A DNA stretch of 35,384 bases, taken from positions 1 to 35,384 of the forward strand of contig JAUWHX010000045.1 in the NCBI GenBank assembly GCA_030605695.1, in the 5' to 3' direction. A program made the position numbers and the translations under genes. Position 1 is the stretch's first letter. The number at the start of each line of letters is the position of its first letter. Positions 1 to 7,236 of the stretch are shown here, one piece after another. A model generated the notes under the pieces. It was not told where the DNA came from, did not search any database, and saw nothing but the letters and a program-made list of their open reading frames with translations. Origin of the DNA: a bacterium (GTDB lineage: Bacteria > Hydrothermota > UBA3073 > JACQXS01).

Positions 1-1046
1 TGAAAGCCCATAGGAGTATTAAATGTATAAACCTTGCCAACTTCTATAGATTCAAGTTCAGTAAATGGGGTCTCTCTAAGTGGGACAAATATATCTCCCC
101 AGGTAAGAATCCTTGTGTTAGGTAGGGGCGGTTCGCGGACAGTCTCTACATTTAACTGCTCTTTCACTGTTTCCACTGTCTCTTTTATGGCTTCAGAGTC
201 TGCTTGAATTGGCTGAATCTTTATTATAATATCCGAAAGCATCACTAAATCTCCATACCTGTCATTACACCGAACAATATGATGTACATCCCCACTTTCA
301 ACAAGTTCTATTTCTCCCGACTTCATCTCTGCCACAGTAGATTGGAATTCTGGAGCTAAATCCATTGGGTTCAGGGTTCCTAAATCTCCTCCTCGTTGGC
401 TGGTAACAGGGTCATCTGAGTATTTCTTCGCAAGCTTGCTAAAGGATTCTCCTTTTTTAACCCGCTTCAAGATATTATTTGCCTTTCTTTTTGCAGCATC
501 TTTAGCTTCGTCTGAAATGCTATAATATACATCTACACCTAAAAACTTCACGGCATCTGGCATAGGAGGGATTGAGTCTTTATAATTGTTGTAGAAATCC
601 ATTGCCTCCATATCACTTACTGCTAACTCCTTGCCAAACTTTTTTTGAAATAGTTTCTGGATAAGCAAGTTTTCTCGCATCTCTTTTGTGTATTTTTCTC
701 TTAAATCTTCTTCCGTGAGTCCTGATCGACTTAATTCAAGTTCATACTCCTCATCAGATGGAAACCTCCCACGAACATTCAGTATAGCGTCTTCTACGGC
801 ATTCTCCAACTCTTCCTGTTTTACTTCTAAGGTTTCCTTTTCTGCATCAATTACGAGTAATTTGTGTTCAATCAAGTGGTCAAGAACTTTTGCTTTATCT
901 CGCTCTTGCAAAAGTATCATAGCTTCCTCAATTTCTGATTGAGTTATGACTTCGTTTCCAACAATTCCGGCTATTCTGTCTACGACTTCCGCCCCAAGAT
1001 ATTTTGATGATGAAACAAAAAGGGCGAAGAAAAAGAATTTATTCAT
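1..1046 (-). CDS. SurA/PpiC-type peptidyl-prolyl isomerase, 3' part missing
   Basis: Partial gene: 348 codons are visible and the frame runs off the left edge without a stop. The N-terminus (MNKFFFFALFVSSSKYLGA) is a Sec signal peptide, so the protein is periplasmic or surface-bound. Residues about 20-150 resemble the SurA N-terminal chaperone domain (IAGIVGNEVITQSEIEEA, then helices). Residues about 163-265 form a parvulin (PpiC) domain with the typical KKGESFSKLAKKYSDDP, GGDLGTL and VHHIVRCNDRY segments. Family knowledge: such proteins help outer-membrane proteins fold. The ATG at 1046 is the only start that gives a signal peptide. No Shine-Dalgarno sequence is visible; a weak TTGACT/TAGTTT pair lies just upstream on the minus strand. 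Confident family call; the exact role is inferred. Confidence 0.9.
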   Translation of the reverse strand, partial: MNKFFFFALFVSSSKYLGAEVVDRIAGIVGNEVITQSEIEEAMILLQERDKAKVLDHLIEHKLLVIDAEKETLEVKQEELENAVEDAILNVRGRFPSDEEYELELSRSGLTEEDLREKYTKEMRENLLIQKLFQKKFGKELAVSDMEAMDFYNNYKDSIPPMPDAVKFLGVDVYYSISDEAKDAAKRKANNILKRVKKGESFSKLAKKYSDDPVTSQRGGDLGTLNPMDLAPEFQSTVAEMKSGEIELVESGDVHHIVRCNDRYGDLVMLSDIIIKIQPIQADSEAIKETVETVKEQLNVETVREPPLPNTRILTWGDIFVPLRETPFTELESIEVGKVYTFNTPMGF

Positions 1047-1092
1047 AAATCCAAACTATCAACTCAAAAGAGAAAGTCAAGAAAAAAGATTT

Positions 1093-1120
1093 TCACCGCA
1101 GAGACGCAAAGAACGCAGAG
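1093..1120. repeat. Dispersed repeat, single arm
   Basis: This 28-base stretch begins TCACCGCAGAGACGC and matches the left arm of the hairpin element at 10122-10192 at 27 of 28 positions. Here the facing arm is not present, so it looks like a solitary or decayed copy. It lies 46 bases upstream of the chaperone gene in the otherwise gene-free stretch 1047-1357. Confidence 0.75.
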
Positions 1121-1190
1121 AAAAACGGAAATTCATAGAGACTCATAGAAATTATTCGCAGAATCCTGTGAAGTAGAGACTCGTCGTAAC

Positions 1191-1260
1191 CATAAGTTCC
1201 TATAAGTTACAATAAGTTACCATAAGTTACCATAAGTTACAACAAGTTACCATAAACTCC
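1191..1260. repeat. 10-bp tandem repeat, seven units
   Basis: Seven consecutive 10-base units with consensus CATAAGTTAC; two are exact and the others differ at one to four positions. The array fills the middle of the stretch 1047-1357. It ends 49 bases before the -35 box of the promoter at 1310. No coding potential of note. Confidence 0.85.
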
Positions 1261-1309
1261 TATCCAAGCACTTCCGTGGCTACGATTACGATTTTTCTAA
1301 CTTTTTTAC

Positions 1310-1337
1310 TTGACAAAACATCAGATAATATTATAAT
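1310..1337 (+). promoter_or_regulatory. Consensus sigma70-type promoter for the 1358 gene
   Basis: Perfect TTGACA at 1310-1315, a 16-base spacer and perfect TATAAT at 1332-1337. The expected start is near 1344, and a full AGGAGGT ribosome-binding site sits at 1344-1350, so the 5' leader would be only about 14 bases. It is the strongest-looking promoter in the window. Confidence 0.8.
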
Positions 1338-1357
1338 AATTATAGGAGGTAATAAAA

Positions 1358-2170
1358 ATGGCAAAGTATAAGACGAGTGGTTTGGTAAGTGAGATAAGGG
1401 GGTCTATGGGAAATAAGACTTTTTCTTATTGGAAAGGGATTGCTGTGGTAAAGAAGAAGATGAATGGTCAAAAGAGGGTTAATTCAGTGGATAGAACAAA
1501 AGTCAGAAGAAGCTTTGCTTTTCTTGCGAAGACTTGGCGGTTGATGGGGTTTAGGGAGCAAGCAGCCTGGGAAGTTTATGCAAGGCAGAACAGGAGGATA
1601 AAAAGGAAGAGTCGAGCAGGTTTAGTATGGACGGTAGGGAATTGGTATTCAGGGGAAAATGCCTTTATCTCAGTGAATCAACTTTTAATGATGAGTGGTT
1701 TTCCACCTCTTTTCAAGCCTCTTTTTGGGAAGTCACAGCCTCCATCACCTGCGAGTGACTTACCTGAGTGCAGTGAATGGGTTGGGAATATAAGATTCAA
1801 GATTTGGTTACAGAAGGAGTATAAAGACAGATGTAAGGTGCAAATTTGGATAAAGAAAGTGACTTGGCCAAATGGAGGGCCATATATTATGAGGATTGTT
1901 CCGATTTCCACATCTCCCATTGAGATAAGGATTGATAAAATTAGGTTCAAGGGAAGAAAGATTGCATATAAGAGAAAGACAGTTGAAAAGCAGTTAAGTG
2001 AGATAGGATATTCCAAATTGTACTTACAGATGAGGACAGTAGCAGAGAATGGCAAGTTTTCAGTGCCAAGTGCTATTTATACAATAGAATTAAATCGGGA
2101 GCCACTTTCCACTCGGGAGCTATTTAGTAACAAGAGGGTTACAGATTTTCTAAATACTCTTCAAGAATGA
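1358..2170 (+). CDS. Uncharacterised basic protein with N-terminal GS-G-TFSYWKG motif
   Basis: 270 residues, rich in Lys, Arg and Trp, with no signal peptide or membrane segment. The order of motifs, GSMGNKTFSYWKG near residue 16, then TWRLMGFREQAAWEVYA near 60, then GENAFISVNQLLMMSGFPP near 100, resembles a family of unnamed proteins I associate with phage-like or environmental genomes. No function is known to me. The start is fixed by AGGAGGT seven bases upstream of the ATG. It stands alone on the plus strand behind a near-perfect promoter, and its last 32 bases overlap the 3' end of the convergent yqgF gene. Possibly an acquired gene, possibly phage-derived; not recognised with certainty. 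Confidence 0.8.
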   Translation: MAKYKTSGLVSEIRGSMGNKTFSYWKGIAVVKKKMNGQKRVNSVDRTKVRRSFAFLAKTWRLMGFREQAAWEVYARQNRRIKRKSRAGLVWTVGNWYSGENAFISVNQLLMMSGFPPLFKPLFGKSQPPSPASDLPECSEWVGNIRFKIWLQKEYKDRCKVQIWIKKVTWPNGGPYIMRIVPISTSPIEIRIDKIRFKGRKIAYKRKTVEKQLSEIGYSKLYLQMRTVAENGKFSVPSAIYTIELNREPLSTRELFSNKRVTDFLNTLQE

Positions 2171-2546
2171 TAGTAGCGGCTAACTTGTCTATTTCTTTTT
2201 TATTCCGACTCGGTTGCTTGCCAAGCATTCTTAAAGTGGCTTCAGCTTCACAGGTGGTAAATCTTTCATCCCAAAGCTTAACAGGAATCTTGAATTTAGA
2301 ACCCAATTCTTTTGCAAACTTCCTTGTTCGAAGTGAGAATCTTGTTTCAGTACCGTCAGTGCGTAAAGGGAGTCCCACAACTACAGTTTCTATTTCGTAT
2401 TGAGAAAAAACTTTCTCCAATTCTTCCCATAGCTTTGCTCTGTCAATTGTTCGTAATGGTTGAGGGATTTTAAGTTCAGGAATTGATATGGCGAGTCCGA
2501 TACGCTTTTCTCCAAAATCTATTGCTAAAACTCGTCCTTCACTCAT
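2139..2546 (-). CDS. yqgF: Holliday junction resolvase-like YqgF/RuvX, putative pre-16S rRNA nuclease
   Basis: 135 residues, the usual length for the family. It has an RNase H-like fold signature: LAIDFGEKRIGLA at the N-terminus with the first catalytic Asp, VVVGLPLRTDG in the middle, then LWDERFTTCEAEA with the conserved Asp-Glu-Arg, and KEIDKLAATIILEEYL at the C-terminus with the last acidic residue. Family knowledge: RuvX/YqgF matures the 5' end of 16S rRNA in Escherichia coli, and it was earlier proposed as a resolvase. The gene starts at an ATG with no clear ribosome-binding site and overlaps the convergent neighbour by 32 bases. Confidence 0.95.
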   Translation of the reverse strand: MSEGRVLAIDFGEKRIGLAISIPELKIPQPLRTIDRAKLWEELEKVFSQYEIETVVVGLPLRTDGTETRFSLRTRKFAKELGSKFKIPVKLWDERFTTCEAEATLRMLGKQPSRNKKEIDKLAATIILEEYLENL

Positions 2547-2558
2547 CTATAAACTACT

Positions 2559-2722
2559 TTTTATCACGAAAGCACGAAATCTCAAAAATTTATCACTGAG
2601 GCACAGAATGACTGAAACACGGAATAGTCGGGATTCGTGTTGGAGAAAAACACAACCACGAACCACCAACACGAGCCACGTTTTTTGTGTTTCTTTCTTT
2701 TTTCTGTGATTCCGTGATAAAA
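2559..2722. repeat. Non-coding element bounded by inverted repeats
   Basis: The ends, 2559-2580 and the complement of 2701-2722, match at 17 of 22 positions, starting with ten identical bases (TTTTATCACG). The interior carries more CAC-AA-type motifs and no credible gene. It fills the gap between yqgF and ktrA. It resembles a miniature mobile or REP-like element, but transposition is not shown. Confidence 0.6.
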
Positions 2723-2736
2723 ACTTTTCGGACAGA

Positions 2737-3426
2737 TTACTTAACTTTCTTTATCTTTTCTATACTTTTATTTTCTCCCAGCAATACAAATCTATCTCTC
2801 TCAGTTAGTTCATCATCAGCACCGGGAGCAACTATTATCTTTTCGGCAAATCCAACCTTACCATTTTTATCTGTTTGCATAACCTTCCGTTTTATTGCAA
2901 CAACTTGGACTCCATATTTTGTGCTAATCTCAAGTTCTCCAAGGGTTTTTCCTTCAAAACTGTGAGGAATATCCACTTCTATAAGAGTATGTCCGGAGGA
3001 AAGCTTAATATATTCAGAAATGCCAGGCGACATTAGCGATTCTGCAAGTCTTGTTCCCATCTCTTTTTCTGGATAAACGACTTGTTCAGCACCAACTTTT
3101 TGAAGTATCTTCCCTTGAAGTGGGTCCAATGCTTTACTTATCACTTTTTTGACTCCAAGTTCCTTTAAGATGAGAGTTATGAGAACTGAGCTCGCAACAT
3201 CCTTTCCTATTCCAACTATAGCCGCATCTACATTCTCTACTCTGGCATCTCTCAAATCATCTTTATCAGTTGCGTCAAGTTCCAGGGCTCGGGTTGCAAA
3301 CTCCGCTGCATCTTTAACTCTTTTCTCGTCTTTATCAATTGCAATGACTTGCATTCCCTTTTCAGACAGGGCTTGAGCTACAGCCATTCCAAATCGCCCA
3401 AGTCCTACGACTGCAAATTGTTTCAT
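2737..3426 (-). CDS. ktrA: Potassium uptake regulatory subunit KtrA (TrkA-N/TrkA-C)
   Basis: 229 residues from the ATG at 3426. Residues 1-135 are the RCK nucleotide-binding domain, with the Rossmann loop VVGLGRFG at 6-13 and an acidic residue closing the second strand (IAIDKD). Residues about 140-225 are the TrkA-C ligand domain. Known role: a cytoplasmic ring that binds ATP/ADP and gates the membrane channel KtrB. A GTG at 3447 would add seven residues, but GGAGG lies just before the ATG at 3426, so that start is preferred. The partner ktrB lies upstream in the same direction, separated by an inserted GxxExxY gene. Confidence 0.93.
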   Translation of the reverse strand: MKQFAVVGLGRFGMAVAQALSEKGMQVIAIDKDEKRVKDAAEFATRALELDATDKDDLRDARVENVDAAIVGIGKDVASSVLITLILKELGVKKVISKALDPLQGKILQKVGAEQVVYPEKEMGTRLAESLMSPGISEYIKLSSGHTLIEVDIPHSFEGKTLGELEISTKYGVQVVAIKRKVMQTDKNGKVGFAEKIIVAPGADDELTERDRFVLLGENKSIEKIKKVK

Positions 3427-3442
3427 CTTCCCTCCATTATTT

Positions 3443-3905
3443 GCCACAAAAACACTAAGGCACTAAGTTTCACTAAAGTTATGATATTTTTCTTTTTATC
3501 CCCTGTCCTATATTTACAACATTAAAATTTATTAGGTAGCCCAATCTTTTATTTGTCAGTTTTAAATGACTGAGTAATTGTGCTTCCCACACAAGGTTAA
3601 CTAAATCTATTGCCTTTAGTTCACAAATAACAGCATTTTCTACTAAAACATCTAATCTTAATCCTTCTTCAAAAGTAATTCCATCATAAAATATTGGGAT
3701 ATTGACTTGTCTTTGATAATTTAGCCCCTTTTTAGCAAGTTCATGACAAAAGCAAACTTCGTAGACCTTTTCTAATAAACCAGGTCCTAAATTTTTATGA
3801 ACAATATATGCAGAATCTACTATATCTTTTCCTATTTGCTCAATTCTCTGAGGCAATGGATCAAATTTCTTTTTGTGTACTTTCGTGTTTTGGTGATTTC
3901 GTGGC
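3443..3905. repeat. Inverted CAC-AA repeats enclosing the GxxExxY gene
   Basis: The plus-strand sequence 3443-3477 and the minus-strand sequence read from 3905 down to 3871 match at about 25 of 35 positions. Both begin GCCAC and continue with CAC-AA steps about eight bases apart. The arms bracket the GxxExxY gene almost exactly, including its first ten codons. This layout suggests a small insertion between ktrA and ktrB. No target-site duplication could be identified. Confidence 0.6.
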
Positions 3906-3907
3906 AT
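3479..3907 (-). CDS. GxxExxY family protein (PD-(D/E)XK nuclease-like)
   Basis: 142 residues. The family signature G43-x-x-E46-x-x-Y49 is visible in GPGLLEKVYE, followed by a nuclease-like Asp86 and Glu96-x-Lys98 (LRLDVLVENAVICELKAID), the PD-(D/E)XK pattern. The biochemical role of the family is not established. The first ten or so residues (MPRNHQNTKVHKKK) are encoded by the repeat arm itself, so the true start could lie further in; no other ATG is present nearby. The gene begins five bases after ktrB ends, with only a weak AGGA site. It interrupts an otherwise standard ktrB-ktrA pair, which argues for insertion. Confidence 0.88.
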   Translation of the reverse strand: MPRNHQNTKVHKKKFDPLPQRIEQIGKDIVDSAYIVHKNLGPGLLEKVYEVCFCHELAKKGLNYQRQVNIPIFYDGITFEEGLRLDVLVENAVICELKAIDLVNLVWEAQLLSHLKLTNKRLGYLINFNVVNIGQGIKRKIS

Positions 3908-3912
3908 TTTAT

Positions 3913-5268
3913 TTATCCTGTTAAAACAGATTCCTTTGGGAGCTTAAATGTTTCACGACCTACAGCGTGAATAAATGCTGTTCCTATGGTTAAACTCCCT
4001 ACTCTTCCGGCAAGCATCGTAAGAATAATAACAATCTTTCCTAAATTTGTAAAGTCATAAGAAAGACTGCAAGACGGATTTATAGCAGAGCCAACTGAGA
4101 GCCCAACAGTTCCAAATGCTGAAATTTCCTCAAATAAAAGCGCACTAAAGCTTTTGCTGGGTTCGGATAAACTAAGAATTAACATCCCTCCACCGACAAT
4201 CAAAATAGATACACTTGCAATTATAAAAGCTCTATTTACAAATTGACTGTCAATGCTCCTTCCAAACCCATTTATATCTTTTTTGCCACGAAAATATGCG
4301 TAAATACTCATAAGTATAAGAACAACGGTTGTTGTCTTTATTCCGCCTCCTGTGCCACCTGGAGATGCGCCAATGAACATAAAAATCAGACTAATAAGGC
4401 GAGTTGCCGGGCGATATTCCCCTATTCTGACTACTTGAAATCCTGCTGTTCTCGGAGTAGCAGACTGGAAAAAAGATGCTTGGAGCTTGCACCACACTGG
4501 CAAATTAGCAAAGCAACCTTTCCATTCGATTGCAAGTATCAGGATAGTCCCGATGCCAAGCAAAACAATAGTGGATAGAAGAACTAATTTAGTGTGGAGC
4601 GTAAAACTTGTGCGCTCTTTTCGGATTCTTTGATGAATTTCTCGGATAACTATAAAGCCCAGTCCTCCAACAATAAAGAGTCCGCTCATAGTGAAAATAA
4701 TCCAGGGCTCACAGATAAACTGGGCAAGACTATCAGAGAAAAGTGCAAAGCCCGCATTACAAAATGCCGAAACTGAATGAAAAACTCCTTTAAATATTGC
4801 GTTAGCCCAATTAAATCCAATACCCCAAAAACAGAGAGTTAATACAAGAGCTCCAAACAATTCAAATCCTATTGTGAACTTAACGACCTGCAATATGAAC
4901 TTACCTATGCCTCCAAATGGATAACCCATAGCTTCTTCTGTCACAGTTGTTTGGCGAATAGATAATCTTTTCTTGAGAACAATAAAGAGTAAAGACGCTA
5001 TGGTCATATACCCAAGTCCTCCAAGTTGAATAAGGATAAGTAAAATCGTCTTTCCAAACTTCGTAAAATAATGAGGTGTGTCTTTAACTATAAGCCCTGT
5101 AACACAAATACCAGAGGTGCTCGTGAAGATGCTATCTATAAACGAACATCTTGAGCCGGTGGAGGCAATAGGTAAGGAGAGCAGGCAAGCACCAATGAAT
5201 ATTATGATTATATAGCCAAGCAGAATAACTCTTGGAGGAGTAAATAATCGGCTTATCTTTCGTGGCAT
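3913..5268 (-). CDS. ktrB: Potassium uptake channel subunit KtrB (TrkH/KtrB family)
   Basis: 451 residues with about eight to ten membrane segments. Four pore loops, each with the selectivity-filter glycine, can be read: TSGICVTGL (about 51-59), SAFCNAGF (about 166), TPRTAGF (about 271) and SAFGTVGLS (about 386). The gating-loop sequence ASPGGTGGGIKTTT is also present. Known role: sodium- or proton-coupled potassium uptake with KtrA. No Shine-Dalgarno sequence precedes the ATG; a TTGACA/TATAAG promoter ends five bases before it, so the mRNA is probably leaderless. Confidence 0.95.
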   Translation of the reverse strand: MPRKISRLFTPPRVILLGYIIIIFIGACLLSLPIASTGSRCSFIDSIFTSTSGICVTGLIVKDTPHYFTKFGKTILLILIQLGGLGYMTIASLLFIVLKKRLSIRQTTVTEEAMGYPFGGIGKFILQVVKFTIGFELFGALVLTLCFWGIGFNWANAIFKGVFHSVSAFCNAGFALFSDSLAQFICEPWIIFTMSGLFIVGGLGFIVIREIHQRIRKERTSFTLHTKLVLLSTIVLLGIGTILILAIEWKGCFANLPVWCKLQASFFQSATPRTAGFQVVRIGEYRPATRLISLIFMFIGASPGGTGGGIKTTTVVLILMSIYAYFRGKKDINGFGRSIDSQFVNRAFIIASVSILIVGGGMLILSLSEPSKSFSALLFEEISAFGTVGLSVGSAINPSCSLSYDFTNLGKIVIILTMLAGRVGSLTIGTAFIHAVGRETFKLPKESVLTG

Positions 5269-5273
5269 AAAAT

Positions 5274-5303
5274 CTTATATAAACTTACAATGATGAGTGT
5301 CAA
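5274..5303 (-). promoter_or_regulatory. Promoter of ktrB, predicted leaderless
   Basis: On the minus strand there is TTGACA at 5303-5298, an 18-base spacer and TATAAG at 5279-5274. Five bases separate the -10 box from the ktrB ATG at 5268, so transcription would start at or next to the A of the start codon. Confidence 0.65.
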
Positions 5304-5335
5304 GACATAATTTTGTGTAGACAGAATTGAGTCTC

Positions 5336-5363
5336 GAGATAGAGTTTTTTCTATCTCTATCTC
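5336..5363. other. Imperfect hairpin downstream of the tautomerase gene
   Basis: GAGATAGAG at 5336-5344 pairs with CTCTATCTC at 5355-5363 around a ten-base loop. It lies four bases past the tautomerase stop. The run of T or A is in the loop rather than after the stem, so it is not a textbook intrinsic terminator, but it may still mark a transcript end before ktrB. Confidence 0.4.
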
Positions 5364-5366
5364 TTA

Positions 5367-5552
5367 TTACATTTCTGATGCGAGAGTTCCGCCAATACCC
5401 CAATTCTCTTTGGGATGGTCATTTATGATAATATGAACAGCATGCTCAGGGCATTCCACACTCTTTACTACTACATCTGTAACTCCCTTTACAAGCTTTC
5501 GCTTTTGCTCAACTGTCCTTCCTTTCCATAAATCAATAGTTACTACTGGCAT
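5367..5552 (-). CDS. 4-oxalocrotonate tautomerase family protein
   Basis: 61 residues, the typical size of a 4-OT subunit. After Met removal, Pro1 is the catalytic base and Arg11 (LWKGR) is conserved. The C-terminal NWGIGGTLASEM matches the family's FGIGG-LAS segment with Trp in place of Phe50. The second catalytic arginine (Arg39 in 4-OT) is His here (AVHIIIND), so the substrate probably differs from 4-oxalocrotonate. A strong AAAGGAGGT overlaps the end of radC and the ATG begins two bases after the radC stop, so the two genes are co-transcribed. Confidence 0.9.
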   Translation of the reverse strand: MPVVTIDLWKGRTVEQKRKLVKGVTDVVVKSVECPEHAVHIIINDHPKENWGIGGTLASEM

Positions 5553-5554
5553 AA

Positions 5555-6265
5555 TTAACCTCCTTTCTTCTGAAGTTGATTGTATTCCTCAATTAGCCCT
5601 TCATCAGCAAAGCTATAATATTTATTGTCGCCTATTATGATGTGGTCTAATACTTTAATCTGCATAATATTCCCGGCAAGAACTAAATCCTGTGTTATGC
5701 TTTTATCGCTTCTACTTGGAGTTACGTTTCCTGAAGGATGATTATGCACAAGAATTAAAGAGCTTGAATGATATGCAATTGCCTTCTCCATAATTTCTCT
5801 TGTATAGACAGCACTTGCTCCCACTGTTCCTTGAAATAGGTCCTCTGCCTCAATAACCCGATTTTGTCCATCCATAAAAAGAACTTTGAAAACTTCCTTT
5901 TTGAGGTCTCGCATAGAAAGATACAGATAATCATAGACTTCTTGCGAGGATTTACACACTGGCTTTTCCTCAAGCTTCTGCTTCAAGAATTCTTTGGCAA
6001 GCTCCTGAACAAATTTGATTCCTGCGGCATTAATAGGCCCAATTCCTTTTATCTTTTGCAAGTCTTGAGCTTCTGCTTCTAAAATCCCCTTTAGATTCTT
6101 AAATCTCGTTATCGCCTCTTTGGCTTGCTTTTTGCAATCTTTACGAGGAGTCCACATCGTGAGTAGAAGCTCTACAATTTCATAATCGTGGAATCCTTTG
6201 AGTCCAGACCTCAAGAACCTTTCTCTAAGTCTTTCTCTGTGTCCGAGCTTATCGTCTTTCTCCAT
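5555..6265 (-). CDS. radC: RadC family protein (JAB/MPN+ metalloprotease fold)
   Basis: 236 residues. The N-terminal half has helix-hairpin-helix sequence (LQKIKGIGPINAAGIKFVQEL, about 69-89). The C-terminal half carries the JAMM zinc motif: His174 and His176 in HNHPSG, and Asp187 in SRSDKSI. Despite the name, a role in DNA repair is doubtful for this family; the molecular function is unsettled. The start ATG is preceded by AGGAG at about ten bases. It heads a two-gene unit with the tautomerase and is divergent from the EamA gene across a 96-base gap. Confidence 0.92.
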   Translation of the reverse strand: MEKDDKLGHRERLRERFLRSGLKGFHDYEIVELLLTMWTPRKDCKKQAKEAITRFKNLKGILEAEAQDLQKIKGIGPINAAGIKFVQELAKEFLKQKLEEKPVCKSSQEVYDYLYLSMRDLKKEVFKVLFMDGQNRVIEAEDLFQGTVGASAVYTREIMEKAIAYHSSSLILVHNHPSGNVTPSRSDKSITQDLVLAGNIMQIKVLDHIIIGDNKYYSFADEGLIEEYNQLQKKGG

Positions 6266-6328
6266 TTGCTAAAATCTCCTGTTTCTAAATTCTTTTACAA
6301 GCTTTTTCATAGATGTCAAAGAAAAAAG

Positions 6329-6356
6329 TTGAGGTATAAAGATTTTGAAATATAAT
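6329..6356 (+). promoter_or_regulatory. Promoter of the EamA gene, predicted leaderless
   Basis: TTGAGG at 6329-6334, a 16-base spacer and perfect TATAAT at 6351-6356. The first ATG follows after five bases and no Shine-Dalgarno sequence is present, so the transcript should begin at or near the start codon. Confidence 0.65.
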
Positions 6357-6361
6357 ACGCA

Positions 6362-7231
6362 ATGATGAATAACTCGTGGTTTTTCTTGGCAATTGGATGC
6401 TCATTCTTTAATGCACTACACGGAGTCATAATAAAAATGCTCACCCGGAAATTGTCTCCATGGTTCCTTGTTTGGGCAATGTGTATTTTTTCACTCCCTT
6501 TTATTGCATTATCAATCGGCTTTTTCGGCATACCTCAAGTGAAGCCCATTTTCTGGATTGCCTTGTTCTCAGGCATCTTAATCAATGCATTAGCAATTAC
6601 GCTTTATGTAAAGGCACTGGAACTGTCTCCGTTATCTCTTACTGTTCCGTTTTTGGCATTCACACCCCTGTTTCTAATATTTACGAGTAATTTGATGCTC
6701 GGCGAGCTTCCAAGTAGATTGGGAATATTTGGCATAATTTCCATTGTTGCAGGTGGCTATTTTATAAATATTGAACACATAAGAAAAGGTGTGCTTGCAC
6801 CATTTAAGAATATCTATAGAGAAAAAGGGAGTCTGCTCATGCTTATAGTAGCTCTTTTGTGGTCAGTGACCGCAAATATTGATAAAATAGGTGTGCAAGC
6901 TTCATCACCTGCATTTTATACTCTTGTTTTTCATATTGTTTTTCCAATAGTCTATCTACCTGTAATTTTAAAGACAGGCACCAAAGTCCGTGAGCTTAAA
7001 GGGAATATAAAAATGCTTATATTGTTGGGCTTGGTGGGAGCAGTGCTTATAATCTTGCAGATGTCCGCAATCCAGCTTGCTTATGTGAGTTATGTAATTG
7101 CAATTAAGAGAGCAGGACTCGTATTCTCAATAATATTCGGATTATTGTTCTTTAAGGAGAGGAACATTCCATTAAGACTTGCAGGTGCATTATTTATAGT
7201 TCTCGGTATATTTCTTATAGTTATGGAATAA
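6362..7231 (+). CDS. EamA/DMT-family membrane transporter
   Basis: 289 residues with about ten hydrophobic segments arranged as two EamA repeats, about 5-135 and 155-287. The repeat ends are recognisable: LGELPSRLGIFGIISIVAGG in the first half and FFKERNIPLRLAGALFIVLG in the second. The family exports metabolites such as amino acids or drugs; the substrate cannot be told from sequence. Two adjacent ATG codons (6362 and 6365) are possible starts, and neither has a ribosome-binding site, which fits a leaderless message from the promoter just upstream. Confidence 0.9.
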   Translation: MMNNSWFFLAIGCSFFNALHGVIIKMLTRKLSPWFLVWAMCIFSLPFIALSIGFFGIPQVKPIFWIALFSGILINALAITLYVKALELSPLSLTVPFLAFTPLFLIFTSNLMLGELPSRLGIFGIISIVAGGYFINIEHIRKGVLAPFKNIYREKGSLLMLIVALLWSVTANIDKIGVQASSPAFYTLVFHIVFPIVYLPVILKTGTKVRELKGNIKMLILLGLVGAVLIILQMSAIQLAYVSYVIAIKRAGLVFSIIFGLLFFKERNIPLRLAGALFIVLGIFLIVME

Positions 7232-7236
7232 CCCCA

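Noticed and set aside
946-1176. Small plus-strand protein over the start of the chaperone gene
   Set aside because: The minus-strand frame has a signal peptide and clear family motifs; the plus frame only translates its complement and the repeat.
1191-1260. CRISPR array
   Set aside because: The units are contiguous 10-mers with no unique spacers. The 21-bp array at 32766-32891 fails for the same reason, and no cas genes are present.
5336-5363. Intrinsic terminator for the radC-tautomerase unit
   Set aside because: The stem is good but no T-run follows it on either strand, so it is listed only as a hairpin.
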